Assembly: GCA_037157565.1 (NCBI GenBank)
Contig: JAZHRO010000003.1
Location: 67,458,501 to 67,522,500, forward strand
DNA: 64,000 bases
Reading direction: 5' to 3'
DNA from: Thalassia testudinum
Taxonomy: Eukaryota; Streptophyta; Magnoliopsida; Alismatales; Hydrocharitaceae
Under the pieces are notes generated by a model. The model saw only the letters and a list, made by a program, of their open reading frames with translations, was not told the DNA's origin and did not search any database. Below are positions 1 through 9,256 of the stretch, in pieces. Position 1 is the stretch's first letter. Each line of letters starts with the position of its first letter. Position numbers and translations under genes: made by a program.

Positions 1-116
1 TTCTTCTCAAACTCAGAATTCTCTGAGTTAATCCTTTCCTTGAGATATGTAGGAGCTTTTATCCTTTGTACTAGGTCAAATTGAGCTAGTTATGGCTCAT
101 GATGAGGTTCTCATCA
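1..116 (-). repeat. End fragment of element B 3' LTR (LTR family alpha)
   Basis: These bases match the right-hand ends of the LTRs ending at 4757, 12057 and 17543, including the terminal GGTTCTCATCA. On the minus strand this is the U3 start, TGATGAGA. The rest of the LTR lies before the window. Confidence 0.9.
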
Positions 117-132
117 TACCCCCATGCCTAGC
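117..132 (-). other. Polypurine tract of element B
   Basis: Directly abuts the LTR. On the minus strand it reads GCTAGGCATGGGGGTA. The same purine-rich block abuts the LTRs at 4758, 27853 and 60229. This is the expected plus-strand priming site for reverse transcription. Confidence 0.85.
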
Positions 133-562
133 TTTTGCTAGTCCCTTAGCAAAAACTTAAGGTTTCAACCCTTGTTCTAGACCATGAAGTTTTTAATAGT
201 TTTAGATAAGTGCCTTTTTTATTTAAGCATAGATTAGGTTAGAATGCTGACCATAGGCCTAAAAGGTACTCTAGTACCAATCAAGATCCAAATCTGTCTA
301 GCCTTAGCCTCAGTCTTTTAGCAAAGGTTTTTAAGGCCCACAAGAACTAACCTAAGGTTTATTGGACTTCGTGGTTAAAGCACCCGTGCTTGAAATGATT
401 TTAGCCCTGGCTCAGTTCGCAGTGCGTTTTGTAAGAGAGAGATAGAAAGTTTTTCTGTTTGGGGAGTTTTCTCTCTCTTTTTCTTTTTAGTTCTAGCCTA
501 GGATTGGCTTTTCAACACGGTCTGTATCAGATTCCTTGCTCCCATCATCAATCCTCAAGGGT

Positions 563-720
563 TCCTGGCGATCGATGCTTCGAGATAGCACCGCCCATGG
601 CAACCCCCGGAACCCTGGCTATTGAGATTTCGAGATAATCCCATCCATGGTATTCCGTGGCCGAATCCAGACCCTGGCAATTGACACTTCGAGATAATGC
701 CATCCATGGAATCTGAACCA
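563..720. repeat. Three imperfect tandem units of about 50-59 bp in the 3' region of B
   Basis: Units begin near 563, 613 and 672. Each has a CCTGGC-type start, a TTCGAGATA core and a CCATGG-like end. The same three-unit block is at 5193-5351 in A and, more diverged, at 60675-60830. It lies about 430-600 nt from the PPT in each case. Confidence 0.7.
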
Positions 721-1410
721 GCAGAGTGCTTACATGCCCCCCGTAGGATATGTAAATATCCTAAGAGACAAGCACCGAGGAGATGATATTTTGTTACGCA
801 TCTTCGAGGGGATTTCCCGCCTCTCTGCGCTGGGAACTCGTCCAAATCAACTTGTGTTGATCGGCCTCTCCTATTCTAGGTGTTCTTTTCAGATTTTTGC
901 GACGCTTCTGTGTGATTCTGATTTTTACGCTTACTGAACCAGGCTGTGTGTGAGATTAGGGTGCTTAGGTTACTGAGTCCCGTAAACCAAAAATTAGCTA
1001 ACGAGGCCGAATACTCCCTAAGCCTTAGACCTAATACTTCAGCTTTTCATTTTCCTCAACCTCTTGAGGAGTGTCCAGATCTTAATGGGTACTAAGAGTC
1101 TATTCAAGAATGCCTAAGGTTTGCATTCTTACTAATCTCATTGTGCACTTTTCAGTTATTTTCTTGAATGAGGTCTAGAACTTAGGTTAATTCCTTAGTT
1201 CCTTACTAATGACTATCACTTTTTCTCATAATTTTGTGCTCCTTTTTCATTTTGTTTCTTTTCTCCTTCACAAAATTTTCCTTCTCCACTTTTCCTCTTA
1301 TTCTTTTTCGAAAAATTTTTTAATTTTTATGGTATTTTTGGCATATGTGAATTTTTTTTTTTTTTGTTTTTTTGTTTTGAAACCTTTTCTTACAAGTTTT
1401 TGCACTTTCA

Positions 1411-1447
1411 TACCCCCCCATGCCTAAGATTTGCAATGTCCTCATTG
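1411..1447 (-). other. Upstream polypurine block of element B
   Basis: On the minus strand this reads a GAGGACATTGCAAATC stretch followed by TTAGGCATGGGGGGTA. It repeats the PPT sequence about 1.28 kb before the true PPT. Equivalent blocks are at 6023-6060, 18722-18757, 29071-29105, 54618-54654 and 61542-61577. It may be an internal plus-strand priming site; the role is inferred. Confidence 0.6.
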
Positions 1448-1676
1448 TAACCTAGGGGTTTTTATTCAACTAAGTTCATACATTAGGATAGCTGTTTTGA
1501 TGAGTGAATGGGTCGGGGTGACTGTTGCGGACGATTTCTAATCTTAGATGCAAGCACCTGAGGTGGAGTCGGCTGTCCTAAAGTGTGAACTTCAAGTGCA
1601 AAAGCTGTCAGAACAAGTTTCAGGTTTTCAAAGAGAATGACGGGCTGCCTCCCGTTGAGCTCTAAATTTGATGCCT

Positions 1677-1951
1677 TCAGCCAAGCGGGAAATGCGATGG
1701 AGAGGGGATGGTCAAATCAGCGGAGTTTTGTAAGACAAGCACCTTGATTAAGAGCCTGGTTGGTCCAACCAGGTGCTTGTTCAGATCAACAGGCTGATGA
1801 TGCACCCCAAACCCAATCAATCTGGTGGGTTGATAGATGTGGATAAAAAGGTGTGGAGCCCACCATAAACTATGAAGCTCAGATGGATGTGGAAGTGTAA
1901 ACGCAGGGTTTGGCTGAGCTGAATCAGCCTGGTCAGAGTAGGGACCCGTAG
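1677..1951 (-). CDS. C-terminal part of the element B orphan ORF, separated by insertion of A
   Basis: When element A and one copy of its GATAA target duplication are removed, the frame from 13666-12058 continues here without a stop for 91 codons and ends with TGA at 1677-1679. The whole ORF would then be 627 codons. This segment is rich in P, H and L and shows no motif I recognise. The matching part of element A (about 6408-6716) ends at a TAG at 6408-6410 because of small differences. It is now cut off from its start codon, so it is not expected to be translated as a unit. Confidence 0.65.
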
Positions 1952-1956
1952 GATAA
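1952..1956. repeat. Left target site duplication of element A (GATAA)
   Basis: GATAA immediately left of the LTR start. The same five bases follow the other LTR at 12058-12062. The uninterrupted site, with a single GATAA, is visible in element A's own internal sequence near 6566-6570. Confidence 0.92.
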
Positions 1957-3182
1957 TGAAAACGTGCGGTTTTACCGGGTTTTGTTATAACGTTGTAGTA
2001 AGGCCGGTTATTGCCAACATTTCGAATATAAATTTTTTACTCGGAAAATGAAAGAGTTCCCGAGGTCGAACTCAGGGAGCAAGTCGTATTCTAGAGATAT
2101 ACATGTTTCTTTTACAAAATAAAGAGAGAGGGAAAGAATTTGTTGTGATGTTCTTCTTTCTTTCTGTTTCTTCAGATCTCCTTCTTCTTCTTCCTTGGTT
2201 TCTGCTATGGTGATAATCTTCTTCTGCAATGGTGATGCTCTTCTTCTTCTTCCTGCTGTTCCTGCGTTGGTGATGTTTTTCTTTCTTCAGAGCTCCTTGT
2301 TCTTCTTCTTCTTTGGTTTTCTGCCTTGACCTCTCTTCTTCTTCTTCTGTAATCGTGGTGACCCTTTCTCTTTCCCCTCTTTTTTATGGCTGCAGAGCTT
2401 CTGCCTTCAGCCACTAAGTCTTTCTTTCTTCTTCTTCTGCTTCGGCCGTTGCTCTTCCTTCTTCTTCAGCCTGCCTTCTTTCCTGCTCTGGCTGCTGACT
2501 TTCCGTCGTCTGACCCGGTGCTTCGACGACTTAACTGAGCATTTGCTACAGTGCAGCTCCTTCTTCTTCGCCTGCACTTCTTCTTCTTTGGCCTGCACAC
2601 TTCAGAGTTTTTTTTTGTCAAGAGGCAAAACCTACTCTACCCCCCTCCCCCGCGTCTCTCTTTCTCTCTGAAATCACGCTTCGGAAGCTCTCCCAGAGCT
2701 ACCGGGTAATCGGGTTCGGGTCAGGCCCGGGTCCAGGCCCACCGGCGTGCGGTGGTGGGCGAGGAGTGCAGGTCGGTTTAATCGGGTCGGGCCAGGTCCG
2801 CGGAGCGTGGTCACGGACGAGGCCGGGTCGGGTGAGAGGGACCTCACCCCGTGGTCAGGAGGCAGACAGCATAAGGCACTTTTTGCCTTTATGCGTCCGC
2901 GCGCCTCCGAGAAGTTCCGAGGTGGGACTAAATGTCCCACCCCAATTGAGCGCCCGTCGCGGAGGGAGCAGTGGGCGATCGTGTCTTCACGCGCGGCCTT
3001 CGCCCCATCTGCGAGCCTGGGACGTTTCGCTGAGACTCCCCGCGCAACCTGGGAGTCGAACCTGGGCGAAGGCGTGCCTGCACCTGCAGGTGAAGGAGCT
3101 CTGCCTGCTCAGTAATGGCGACGGCGGGCGAGTCACCTGGTCACAGAAGAACGGCCTCTCGGCCAAATCAGACAGGCGGGGG

Positions 3183-3207
3183 ACCTTCGCCGTGGCACGG
3201 CGAAGGT
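3183..3207. repeat. LTR hairpin II: 10-5-10 inverted repeat
   Basis: Arms ACCTTCGCCG and CGGCGAAGGT around a 5-nt loop TGGCA. Repeated at 10483-10507. The solo LTR has identical arms with loop TGCTA (21382-21406). LTR B has a paired base change (15970-15994). Confidence 0.8.
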
Positions 3208-3553
3208 GGTCAGGGGGTCTGCAGGGGGCGTGATGGAGCCAACAGGTCATCCCAGGTCAAACTGTGAGCGAAGAAGTGGGTGTGTTCGGTGGATCTGCAG
3301 AGGGTGTTTGGTGGGAAGTGGAGGGGCGGAAGAGGATCAGGGTGAGGAGGCGGAGGTTCTGCGGTGGTCGGCGAGCCGTGTGGGTCGCTGAGGTGATGGG
3401 AGCGGCTCGCCGGAGGGTGGTCGGAGGCGGAGAGGGTGAGGGTGAACAGGAGCGGTCGAGGGTTTAATCAAATAAAAGACAGTGAGGAAAAGAAAGAGGG
3501 GGAGGTGGGGAGGAGTTCTGACCTAGCTATGGAGACGAAAGGGGCCGAGACAG

Positions 3554-3578
3554 GGCGACAGTCGTATCGACTGTCGCC
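3554..3578. repeat. LTR hairpin III: 11-3-11 inverted repeat
   Basis: Arms GGCGACAGTCG and CGACTGTCGCC around TAT, about 250 bp downstream of the TATA box on the minus strand, so it would be in the transcript. The other copies (near 10854 and 16342) each carry one unpaired change. Confidence 0.7.
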
Positions 3579-3824
3579 GGAGAAGAAGATGCCCAGGGGA
3601 AGGGGCGGCGGCGAGCAGAGGGCTGGAGAGGCGCCAGCTGGGTGCGGCGTGGCGCGGGAAGAGCAGGGGAGGAAGTCTCTGCTGCTGGTATTGTGGCAGA
3701 GCGAAGAGGTGGAGGGGGAGGAAGCCGCCGGAGCTGGTGAGCGTCTGCCGGAGGAAGAAGAGAAGAAAGCTGGGGGTTTTCTCCGTCAGATCCAGGCTGC
3801 CCTGGTCGGTGGAGCAGCGGGGGG

Positions 3825-3833
3825 TATTTATAG
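3825..3833 (-). promoter_or_regulatory. TATA box of element A 3' LTR
   Basis: CTATAAATA on the minus strand, in the expected orientation. Copies at 11125-11133 and 16611-16619. Confidence 0.7.
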
Positions 3834-3903
3834 GGATGAAACAGGGAGGAAGGCGGAGGGAGACGACGTGTCTCCCTCGCCGGAGAATGGTCGGAACACG
3901 AAC

Positions 3904-3937
3904 CCATACCGTCCGTGCGTTCGCACGGCCGGTATGG
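3904..3937. repeat. U3 hairpin I upstream of the TATA box
   Basis: 34 nt: outer arms CCATACCG/CGGTATGG, one T-C mismatch, inner arms CCGTGCG/CGCACGG, TT loop. It lies about 70 bp upstream of the TATA box. Identical at 11204-11237 and 16691-16724. At the same position the solo LTR (20646-20673) and the 63.7-kb LTR (63667-63694) have hairpins with different arm sequence. Confidence 0.85.
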
Positions 3938-3956
3938 GGGGCTACTATGACCAGGG

Positions 3957-4064
3957 GGGTGCTCCTGCGACGGCTGACGACGCAGGGCACCCCCGGTTTA
4001 CTTGCCAGGTCCCCTACCTCACCCTGCGCGGCGCCATGCTCCGCGCAAGGTCGCCGGAGCATGG
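3957..4064. repeat. Two further U3 inverted repeats
   Basis: 3957-3992 has arms GGGTGCTCCTGCG and CGCAGGGCACCC (one bulge). 4034-4043/4055-4064 is a perfect 10-bp pair, CCATGCTCCG/CGGAGCATGG, with an 11-nt loop. With hairpin I they form a cluster 70-240 bp upstream of TATA. Confidence 0.75.
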
Positions 4065-4757
4065 TGCTGGCAGGGTTTTGCAGGAGGGACCTGATTGCAA
4101 AGAACGAAGGAGAGTTAGGGGCTAAAATGCGAGGGTTCAAAAGTTGAGGGCCAAAGAGTAAATATATGAGGACCAAAGTGTAAAGTCGGTCAAGGAGGTT
4201 TCTTCTTAGGCTCAAGTTTTTATACATGACTAATTAGGACCCAAGGAATCTGATGGTGAATTTCATTTTCATATTAAACCTTGTTTGACCGGTCAATTTG
4301 CGTAAAGACCCAAATTAAGTTATTAATTGGGCATGGTTCTCAATGTAGGTCAAAATGGGTTCTAAAGGCCAAATTGAAGGTTCTAAACCCTAGAGATTAT
4401 TTTTCTATGAATTTTAGAGGGTTTATTCTATTTTTACTTTGCCTCGAACCTTCTGAATTGAAGTGGGTTGTTTTAGGGTTACAGATTATCATTTGGTTCC
4501 TTGGAAGTGCTGTAGCCCTTGCTAGATCATCTCATCCCACTTTTATTCTTATTAAGCTGTTTTGACCTGTGTTTGGGCCCAGAATTACCCTGTATGCAGA
4601 TTATACTGGTAAAATTGCACTTTTACCCCTTATGACTGGTTTTCTTCTCAAACTCAGAATTCTCTGAGTTAAGCCTTTCCTTGAGATATGTAGGAGCTTT
4701 TATCCTTTGTATTGGGTCAAAATGAGCTAGTTATGGCTCATGATGAGGTTCTCATCA

Positions 4758-4773
4758 TACCCCCATGCCTAGC
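4758..4773 (-). other. Polypurine tract of element A
   Basis: Minus strand GCTAGGCATGGGGGTA, directly abutting the 3' LTR. Confidence 0.88.
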
Positions 4774-5192
4774 TTTTGCTAGTCCCTTAGCAAAAACTTA
4801 AGGTTTCAATCCTTGTTCTAGACCATGAAGTTTTCAATAGTTTTAGATAAGTGCCTTCATAGATTAGGTTAGAATGCTGACCATAGGCCTAAAAGGTACT
4901 CTAGTACCAATCAAGATCCAAATCTGTCTAGCCTTAGCCTCAGTCTTTTAGCAAAGGTTTTTAAGGCCCGCAAGAACTAACCTAAGGTTTATTGGACTTC
5001 GTGGTTAAAGCACCCATGCTTGAAATGATTTTAGCCCTGGCCCAGTTCGCAGTGCGTTTTGTAAGAGAGAGATAGAAAGTTTTTTCTGTTTGGAGAGTTT
5101 TCTCTCTCTTTTTCTTTTTAGTTCTAGCCTAGGATTGGCTTTTCAACATGGTCTGTATCAGATTCCTTGCTCCCATCATCAATCCTCAAGGG

Positions 5193-5351
5193 TTCCTGGC
5201 GATCGATGCTTCGAGATAGCACCGCCCATGGCAACCACCGGAACCCTGGCTATTGAGATTTCGAGATAATCCCATCCATGGTATTCCGTGGCCGAATCCA
5301 GACCCTGGCAATTGACACTTCGAGATAATGCCATCCATGGAATCTGAACCA
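5193..5351. repeat. Three-unit 3' repeat of element A
   Basis: Units start near 5193, 5244 and 5303, with the same TTCGAGATA core and CCATGG ends as in B. Confidence 0.7.
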
Positions 5352-6022
5352 GCAGAGTGCTTACATGCCCCCCGTAGGATATGTAAATATCCTAAGAGAC
5401 AAGCACCGAGGAGATGATATTTTGTTACGCATCTTCGAGGGGATTTCTCGCCTCTCTGCGCTGGGAACTCGTCCAAATCAACTTGTGTTGATCGGCCATT
5501 CCTATTCTAGGTGTTCTTTTCAGATTTTTGCGACGCTTCTGCGTGATTCTGATTTTTACGCTTACTGAACCAGGCTGTGTGTGAGATTAGGGTGCTTAGG
5601 TTACTGAGTCCCGTAAACCAAAAGTTAGTTAACGAGGCCGAATACTTCCTAAGCCTTAGACCTAATACTTCAGCTTTTCATTTTCCTCAACCTCTTGAGG
5701 AGTGTCCAGATCTTAATGGGTACTAAGAGTCTATTCAAGAATGCCTAAGGTTTGCATTCTTACTAATCTTATTGTGCACTTTTCAGTTATTTTCTTGAAT
5801 GAGGTCTAGAACTTAGGTTAATTCCTTAGTTCCTTACTAATGACTATCACTTTTTCTCATAATTTTGTGCTCCTTTTTCATTTTGTTTCTTTTCTCCTTC
5901 ACAAAATTTTCTTCTCCTCTTTTCCTCTTATTCTTTTTCGAAAATTTTTTTAATTTTTATGGTGTTTTTGGCATATGTGAATTTTTTTGTTTGAAACCTT
6001 TTCTTACAAGTTTTGCACTTTC

Positions 6023-6060
6023 ATACCCCCCCATGCCTAAGATTTGCAATGTCCTCATTG
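6023..6060 (-). other. Upstream polypurine block of element A
   Basis: Minus strand CATTGCAAATC, then TTAGGCATGGGGGGG, about 1.25 kb before the true PPT. Confidence 0.6.
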
Positions 6061-6716
6061 TAACCTAGGGGTTTTTATTCAACTAAGTTCATACATTAGG
6101 ATAGCTGTTTTGATGAGTGAATGGGTCGGGGTGACTGTTGCGGACGATTTCTAATCTCAGATGCAAGCACCTGAGGTGGAGTCGGCTATCCTAAAGTGTG
6201 AGCTTTAAGTGCAAAAAGGTGTCAGAACAAGTTTCAGGTTTTCAAAGAGAATGACGGGCTGCCTCCCGTTGAGCGCTAAATTTGATGCCTTCAGCCAAGC
6301 GGGAAATGCGATGGAGAGGGGATGGTCAAATCAGCAGAGTTTTGTAAGACAAGCACCTCAATTAAGAGCCTGGTTGGTCCAACCAGGTGCTTGTTCAGAT
6401 CAACAGGCTACTGATGCAGCCCAAACCCAATCAATCTGGTGGGTTGATAGATGTGGATAAAAAGGTGTGGAACCCACCATAAACTATGAAGCTCAGATGG
6501 ATGTGGAAGTGTAAACGCAGGGTTTGGCTGAGCCGAATCAGCCTGGTCAGAGTAGGGACCTGTAGGATAATCAGTGGTTGATGCAGGAACCCTACAGGGG
6601 TGATCAGAGAATGATAGAGCATGGTATGTAGTCTGATCAATGTTCGAAACCTGATGTGGAAATGCAATCGGCTCGGTGAGAGGTGAATCTGAATAGAAAT
6701 TGAGTCCGGTTGCGGG

Positions 6717-8153
6717 TCAGGGTTTGGGAGAGGTTTTGATCCATTCTGTGTGTGCTGATGAGGTGGCCATTGTGTACGAGGGCTCTTCTAGAAACAGATG
6801 ATAGGTGATTTTCTGTAGAGAGTCCTCTGGGTAACTATCAAATGCCAGAAGAGTGTTTGTAGGATGAAAGGAATCGGATTCGAGAAAAAATTTGGATTCT
6901 TGGTTGCAATCACTCTTGGCATTTTCTGTTTTTGGTTCCTGAGGATCGAAAAGGAATGATTCTGTGTTATCGGTGATCTCGGGAATCAGGACCTCAGAGT
7001 CAGAGTCAGAGTCAGAGTCATGTGAACTGAGGTCGTAGATAGGCCTGGCGTGTTCAGGAAGGGGAATCTCTCCGCAATTATAGTCAGATCTGAAATTGTC
7101 GGAGAGTTGGCGAAAATGATCATGAATTCCACCACAGCAGAAATCATCAGATGTGGAATCAGCAGCCTGACTGGGTTCTAGCCTATATGTCAATTCTGGG
7201 CTCAAAAAGGTGTTCTGTTCAAGCTCGAAGCTGGTAGGATAGACCCCATTAAAATCTTGCTCATCCAACTCCTCAGTTTCTGTATCATAAATTGGCATGT
7301 TTTCTGAAAAATCGATCAGATTTCCTGAGGATGTTGGAGAGGGATATTCATTAAATAGAGGCCCGGAATCATATTCTGTAAAAATTTGATCTTTCTCATA
7401 AAGGGCCTCATAATCTTTCCAATAAGTTTCAGATCTAGGTTCTAGGCTTAGGATGTGGGTAGAATTATTAGAACCTAAGTCCGAATAACCTTCGAGGGTC
7501 ACCTTATCAAAACAAGGGGTGGAATTTATACCCTCCAGAGGTTCAATTCTAATCTTGTCATTGCAGGAGTCTTGGAGTTCTAAGCTTGGTGATTCATGGC
7601 CTAGGGTTGGCTCAGCATTGTGTTCTCCTGCAATATCCCAACCTAATTCAACATTGTCTTCTATCTGGGTTGGGATTTTACAACCACTTTGTGCCTCAAT
7701 CCCGGGATCTGGGAAACTGAATTGTTCCTTAATACTGTTCCAAGATGGTTCATCCTCTGTTTCTGGTATATAGGGGTATTTCTGGTTGATAATTTGTCTT
7801 ACAGATTTCATCATTTCTACCCGTTTTATAAGGGCATCTTGGTGTTGTTCCCAAAGTACAGGATTTGTCAAGCATTGAAGGTATTCAGATTGGTGTAATT
7901 TTTCCATTTCAATGTATCCTGTCATGAGCATATCTCGGGTTGATCCTTTTGAAATTTCAGTCAATAGAATTTGGGCACAGTTTATGATGAAAGCTGTGGT
8001 TGTTGGAACATCAACCTGAATGTTTCCTATTGGTGTTGAGGTTTTTTCTTCTTTTTCATAGAATTTTATGGCATCCTCGATCATTTTATCTTTCATAGAT
8101 CTCCGATATACAGGTTTCTTGAATGGTAGTCTTGCTAGGTAATTAGGCTGCAT
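6717..8153 (-). CDS. Orphan ORF of element A, unknown protein (478 codons, C-terminally truncated)
   Basis: Sole long ORF of element A. I do not recognise a family: there is no CCHC zinc knuckle, no DTG/DSG or DLG protease motif, no RT or integrase motif and no signal peptide. Residues about 1-150 look helical and mixed-charge (conserved stretch VDVPTTTAFIINCAQILLTE, residues about 48-67). The remainder is strongly acidic and Ser-rich, with a DSDSDSDS run near residue 380. Compared with the B copy, all length differences are in-frame, so the protein was probably under selection. A CGA-to-TGA change (stop 6717-6719) and a later TAG (6408-6410) shorten it relative to B's 627 codons. The start ATG shares the MQPNYLARLPFK context with B, where an upstream in-frame ATG adds eight residues. 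Alternatives: a very diverged Gag, or an extra ORF like those of Tat/Ogre elements. Confidence 0.7.
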   Translation of the reverse strand: MQPNYLARLPFKKPVYRRSMKDKMIEDAIKFYEKEEKTSTPIGNIQVDVPTTTAFIINCAQILLTEISKGSTRDMLMTGYIEMEKLHQSEYLQCLTNPVLWEQHQDALIKRVEMMKSVRQIINQKYPYIPETEDEPSWNSIKEQFSFPDPGIEAQSGCKIPTQIEDNVELGWDIAGEHNAEPTLGHESPSLELQDSCNDKIRIEPLEGINSTPCFDKVTLEGYSDLGSNNSTHILSLEPRSETYWKDYEALYEKDQIFTEYDSGPLFNEYPSPTSSGNLIDFSENMPIYDTETEELDEQDFNGVYPTSFELEQNTFLSPELTYRLEPSQAADSTSDDFCCGGIHDHFRQLSDNFRSDYNCGEIPLPEHARPIYDLSSHDSDSDSDSEVLIPEITDNTESFLFDPQEPKTENAKSDCNQESKFFLESDSFHPTNTLLAFDSYPEDSLQKITYHLFLEEPSYTMATSSAHTEWIKTSPKP

Positions 8154-9235
8154 AATTGGATCAGGTGGTGGAATAGAATCAAAGTTTGAATCAAGATGGA
8201 AGAAGGGGATTTTGTTCAGAATCAGAGGAAAGAGGGGCTATGTGAATGATTTCTGCAAAAACAAAGGAGCCGAGGCTTAGCCTCGGGGAGAGTGAATTTC
8301 TATAGGAGGTTCCAAGGACCTCCTGAAAAATACTGAAGGGCTGGATGAGATAAGCAGGTGCTGGACCCAATCAAGACACCCAAAAATTGTTGGGTGACTA
8401 TAGAGGTTCGGGGCAGATGGACCCCTTGATCAGAAAGATCGTCCACCTGAGAATTACCTGGGCAGCCAGAGAGGGAGAGTCCCGCGATGACCCCTACACG
8501 GTAGAGCGTCCCCACGGGTTACAGGGTTTCCCCCACCCGACCTCTCTTGTCACTGCGGTTCCAGGTAGACCAGAATGGGGATCTTGACCTCTTAAGTCTA
8601 CCAATTTTAAGATCAGGGTGCTTAAGGTTTCACTTGAACTTTAGGTGTTTTTGTGAACAAAGTGGCCTAGTTTGAAGGTTGGTTGACCCAAGGGGTCAAC
8701 TTTACCTCTTGTTTCCTTTGAGAGCTTTCAGGTCTTGTCTTTTAGGGTTCAAGTGTTTAGAGAGAGCCAATTGTTTAGGATTTTTCTTGTTAATTATTTT
8801 CAATCAATGGCTTGGGCACACCTCTTTTGGATTTCCTCAATTCTTGATTAAGGGGTGTGTCTCTACTGAAATCCTAATGTTTGACCTTATGTTGGCTCTA
8901 CTTGGTCCATTTAACTCTTTGTTGGGCAATTAGGGCTCAAGCAAGAATGTGGTAGCCCTTAAATACCCTTAATAGTGTGCAGGAGTGATGAGTTGAAAAC
9001 ATGCAACTCTTTATGGTTACTAAGTATGGAAGACAGGTTAGCCCTATATTGCTTGTTCTTTTCTTTTCTTCCTCTTTAGAGTTTAGGGGTTAATAGTGAG
9101 AGGAAAAATTTACCTGTCTTCGGAGTGGTTGTCGTGTGGTTGCTTGTCTTCTTGAATTCCTGTAGCTGCACAAAAGAGAGGAGGTTATCAGAAATTAAAA
9201 GAAACAGGAATGTTTACCTCTAGAATAGCCGTTGC
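8154..9235 (-). other. Untranslated leader of element A
   Basis: About 1.1 kb between PBS and ORF, closely matched in B (13667-14735). It contains a perfect 7-3-7 hairpin, CCGAGGC/GCCTCGG, at 8270-8286. Just downstream on the minus strand is a pyrimidine-rich TTTGTTTTTGCAG, which would serve as a splice acceptor (about 8253-8265). A packaging or splicing role is inferred only. Short open frames at 8387-8587 are not supported. Confidence 0.6.
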
Positions 9236-9253
9236 TCCCCGGCAACGGTGCCA
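9236..9253 (-). other. Primer-binding site of element A (tRNA-Asp)
   Basis: The plus strand reads TCCCCGGCAACGGTGCCA, matching the 3' end of plant tRNA-Asp with one C-to-T change. It lies 3 nt from the LTR, on its internal side, and fixes the element on the minus strand. Confidence 0.9.
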
Positions 9254-9256
9254 AAA

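Larger units (their letters stand above)
133..1676 (-). other. 3' non-coding internal region of element B
   Basis: About 1.5 kb between the ORF stop and the PPT. It is about 95% identical by eye to 4774-6300 in element A and still recognisable in 60245-61671. It holds a three-unit repeat (563-720), a T-rich stretch (about 1210-1380 on the plus strand) and a second polypurine block (1411-1447). I see no convincing coding potential: short ORFs here are not maintained in the diverged copy near 60.7 kb. Confidence 0.75.
1957..4757 (-). repeat. 3' LTR of element A (family alpha)
   Basis: 2801 bp. On the minus strand, U3 runs from 4757 to the TATA box near 3833. U3 is GC-rich and packed with inverted repeats. 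The downstream part contains a long GAA/CTT-rich stretch (about 2150-2640). The end nearest the internal region carries the U5-like motif GTTGTAGTA, shared with the other LTRs here. Several GC-rich open frames (for example 3436-4125) recur only because the LTR is repeated; they look non-coding. Confidence 0.95.
4774..6407 (-). other. 3' non-coding internal region of element A
   Basis: Co-linear with 133-1676 in B. Contains the three-unit repeat and the upstream polypurine block. No supported gene. Confidence 0.75.

Noticed and set aside
555..845. 96-codon minus-strand frame over the three-unit repeat
   Set aside because: Conserved between A and B only because those copies are near identical. 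The diverged copy near 60.7 kb has stops in the equivalent frame.
2008..2598. Lys/Glu/Arg-rich short proteins on the minus strand of the LTRs
   Set aside because: Translations of GAA/CTT-rich low-complexity DNA. Present only because the LTR is repeated.
3436..4227. Overlapping GC-rich open frames on both strands in the alpha LTR (also near 10.8-11.5 kb and 16.2-16.9 kb)
   Set aside because: They arise from GC-rich U3 sequence full of inverted repeats. The frames differ between LTR A and LTR B and have no recognisable domains.
9236..9253. tRNA gene
   Set aside because: The match to tRNA-Asp covers only the 18 nt of the 3' end. It is a primer-binding site beside an LTR, as are the other four.
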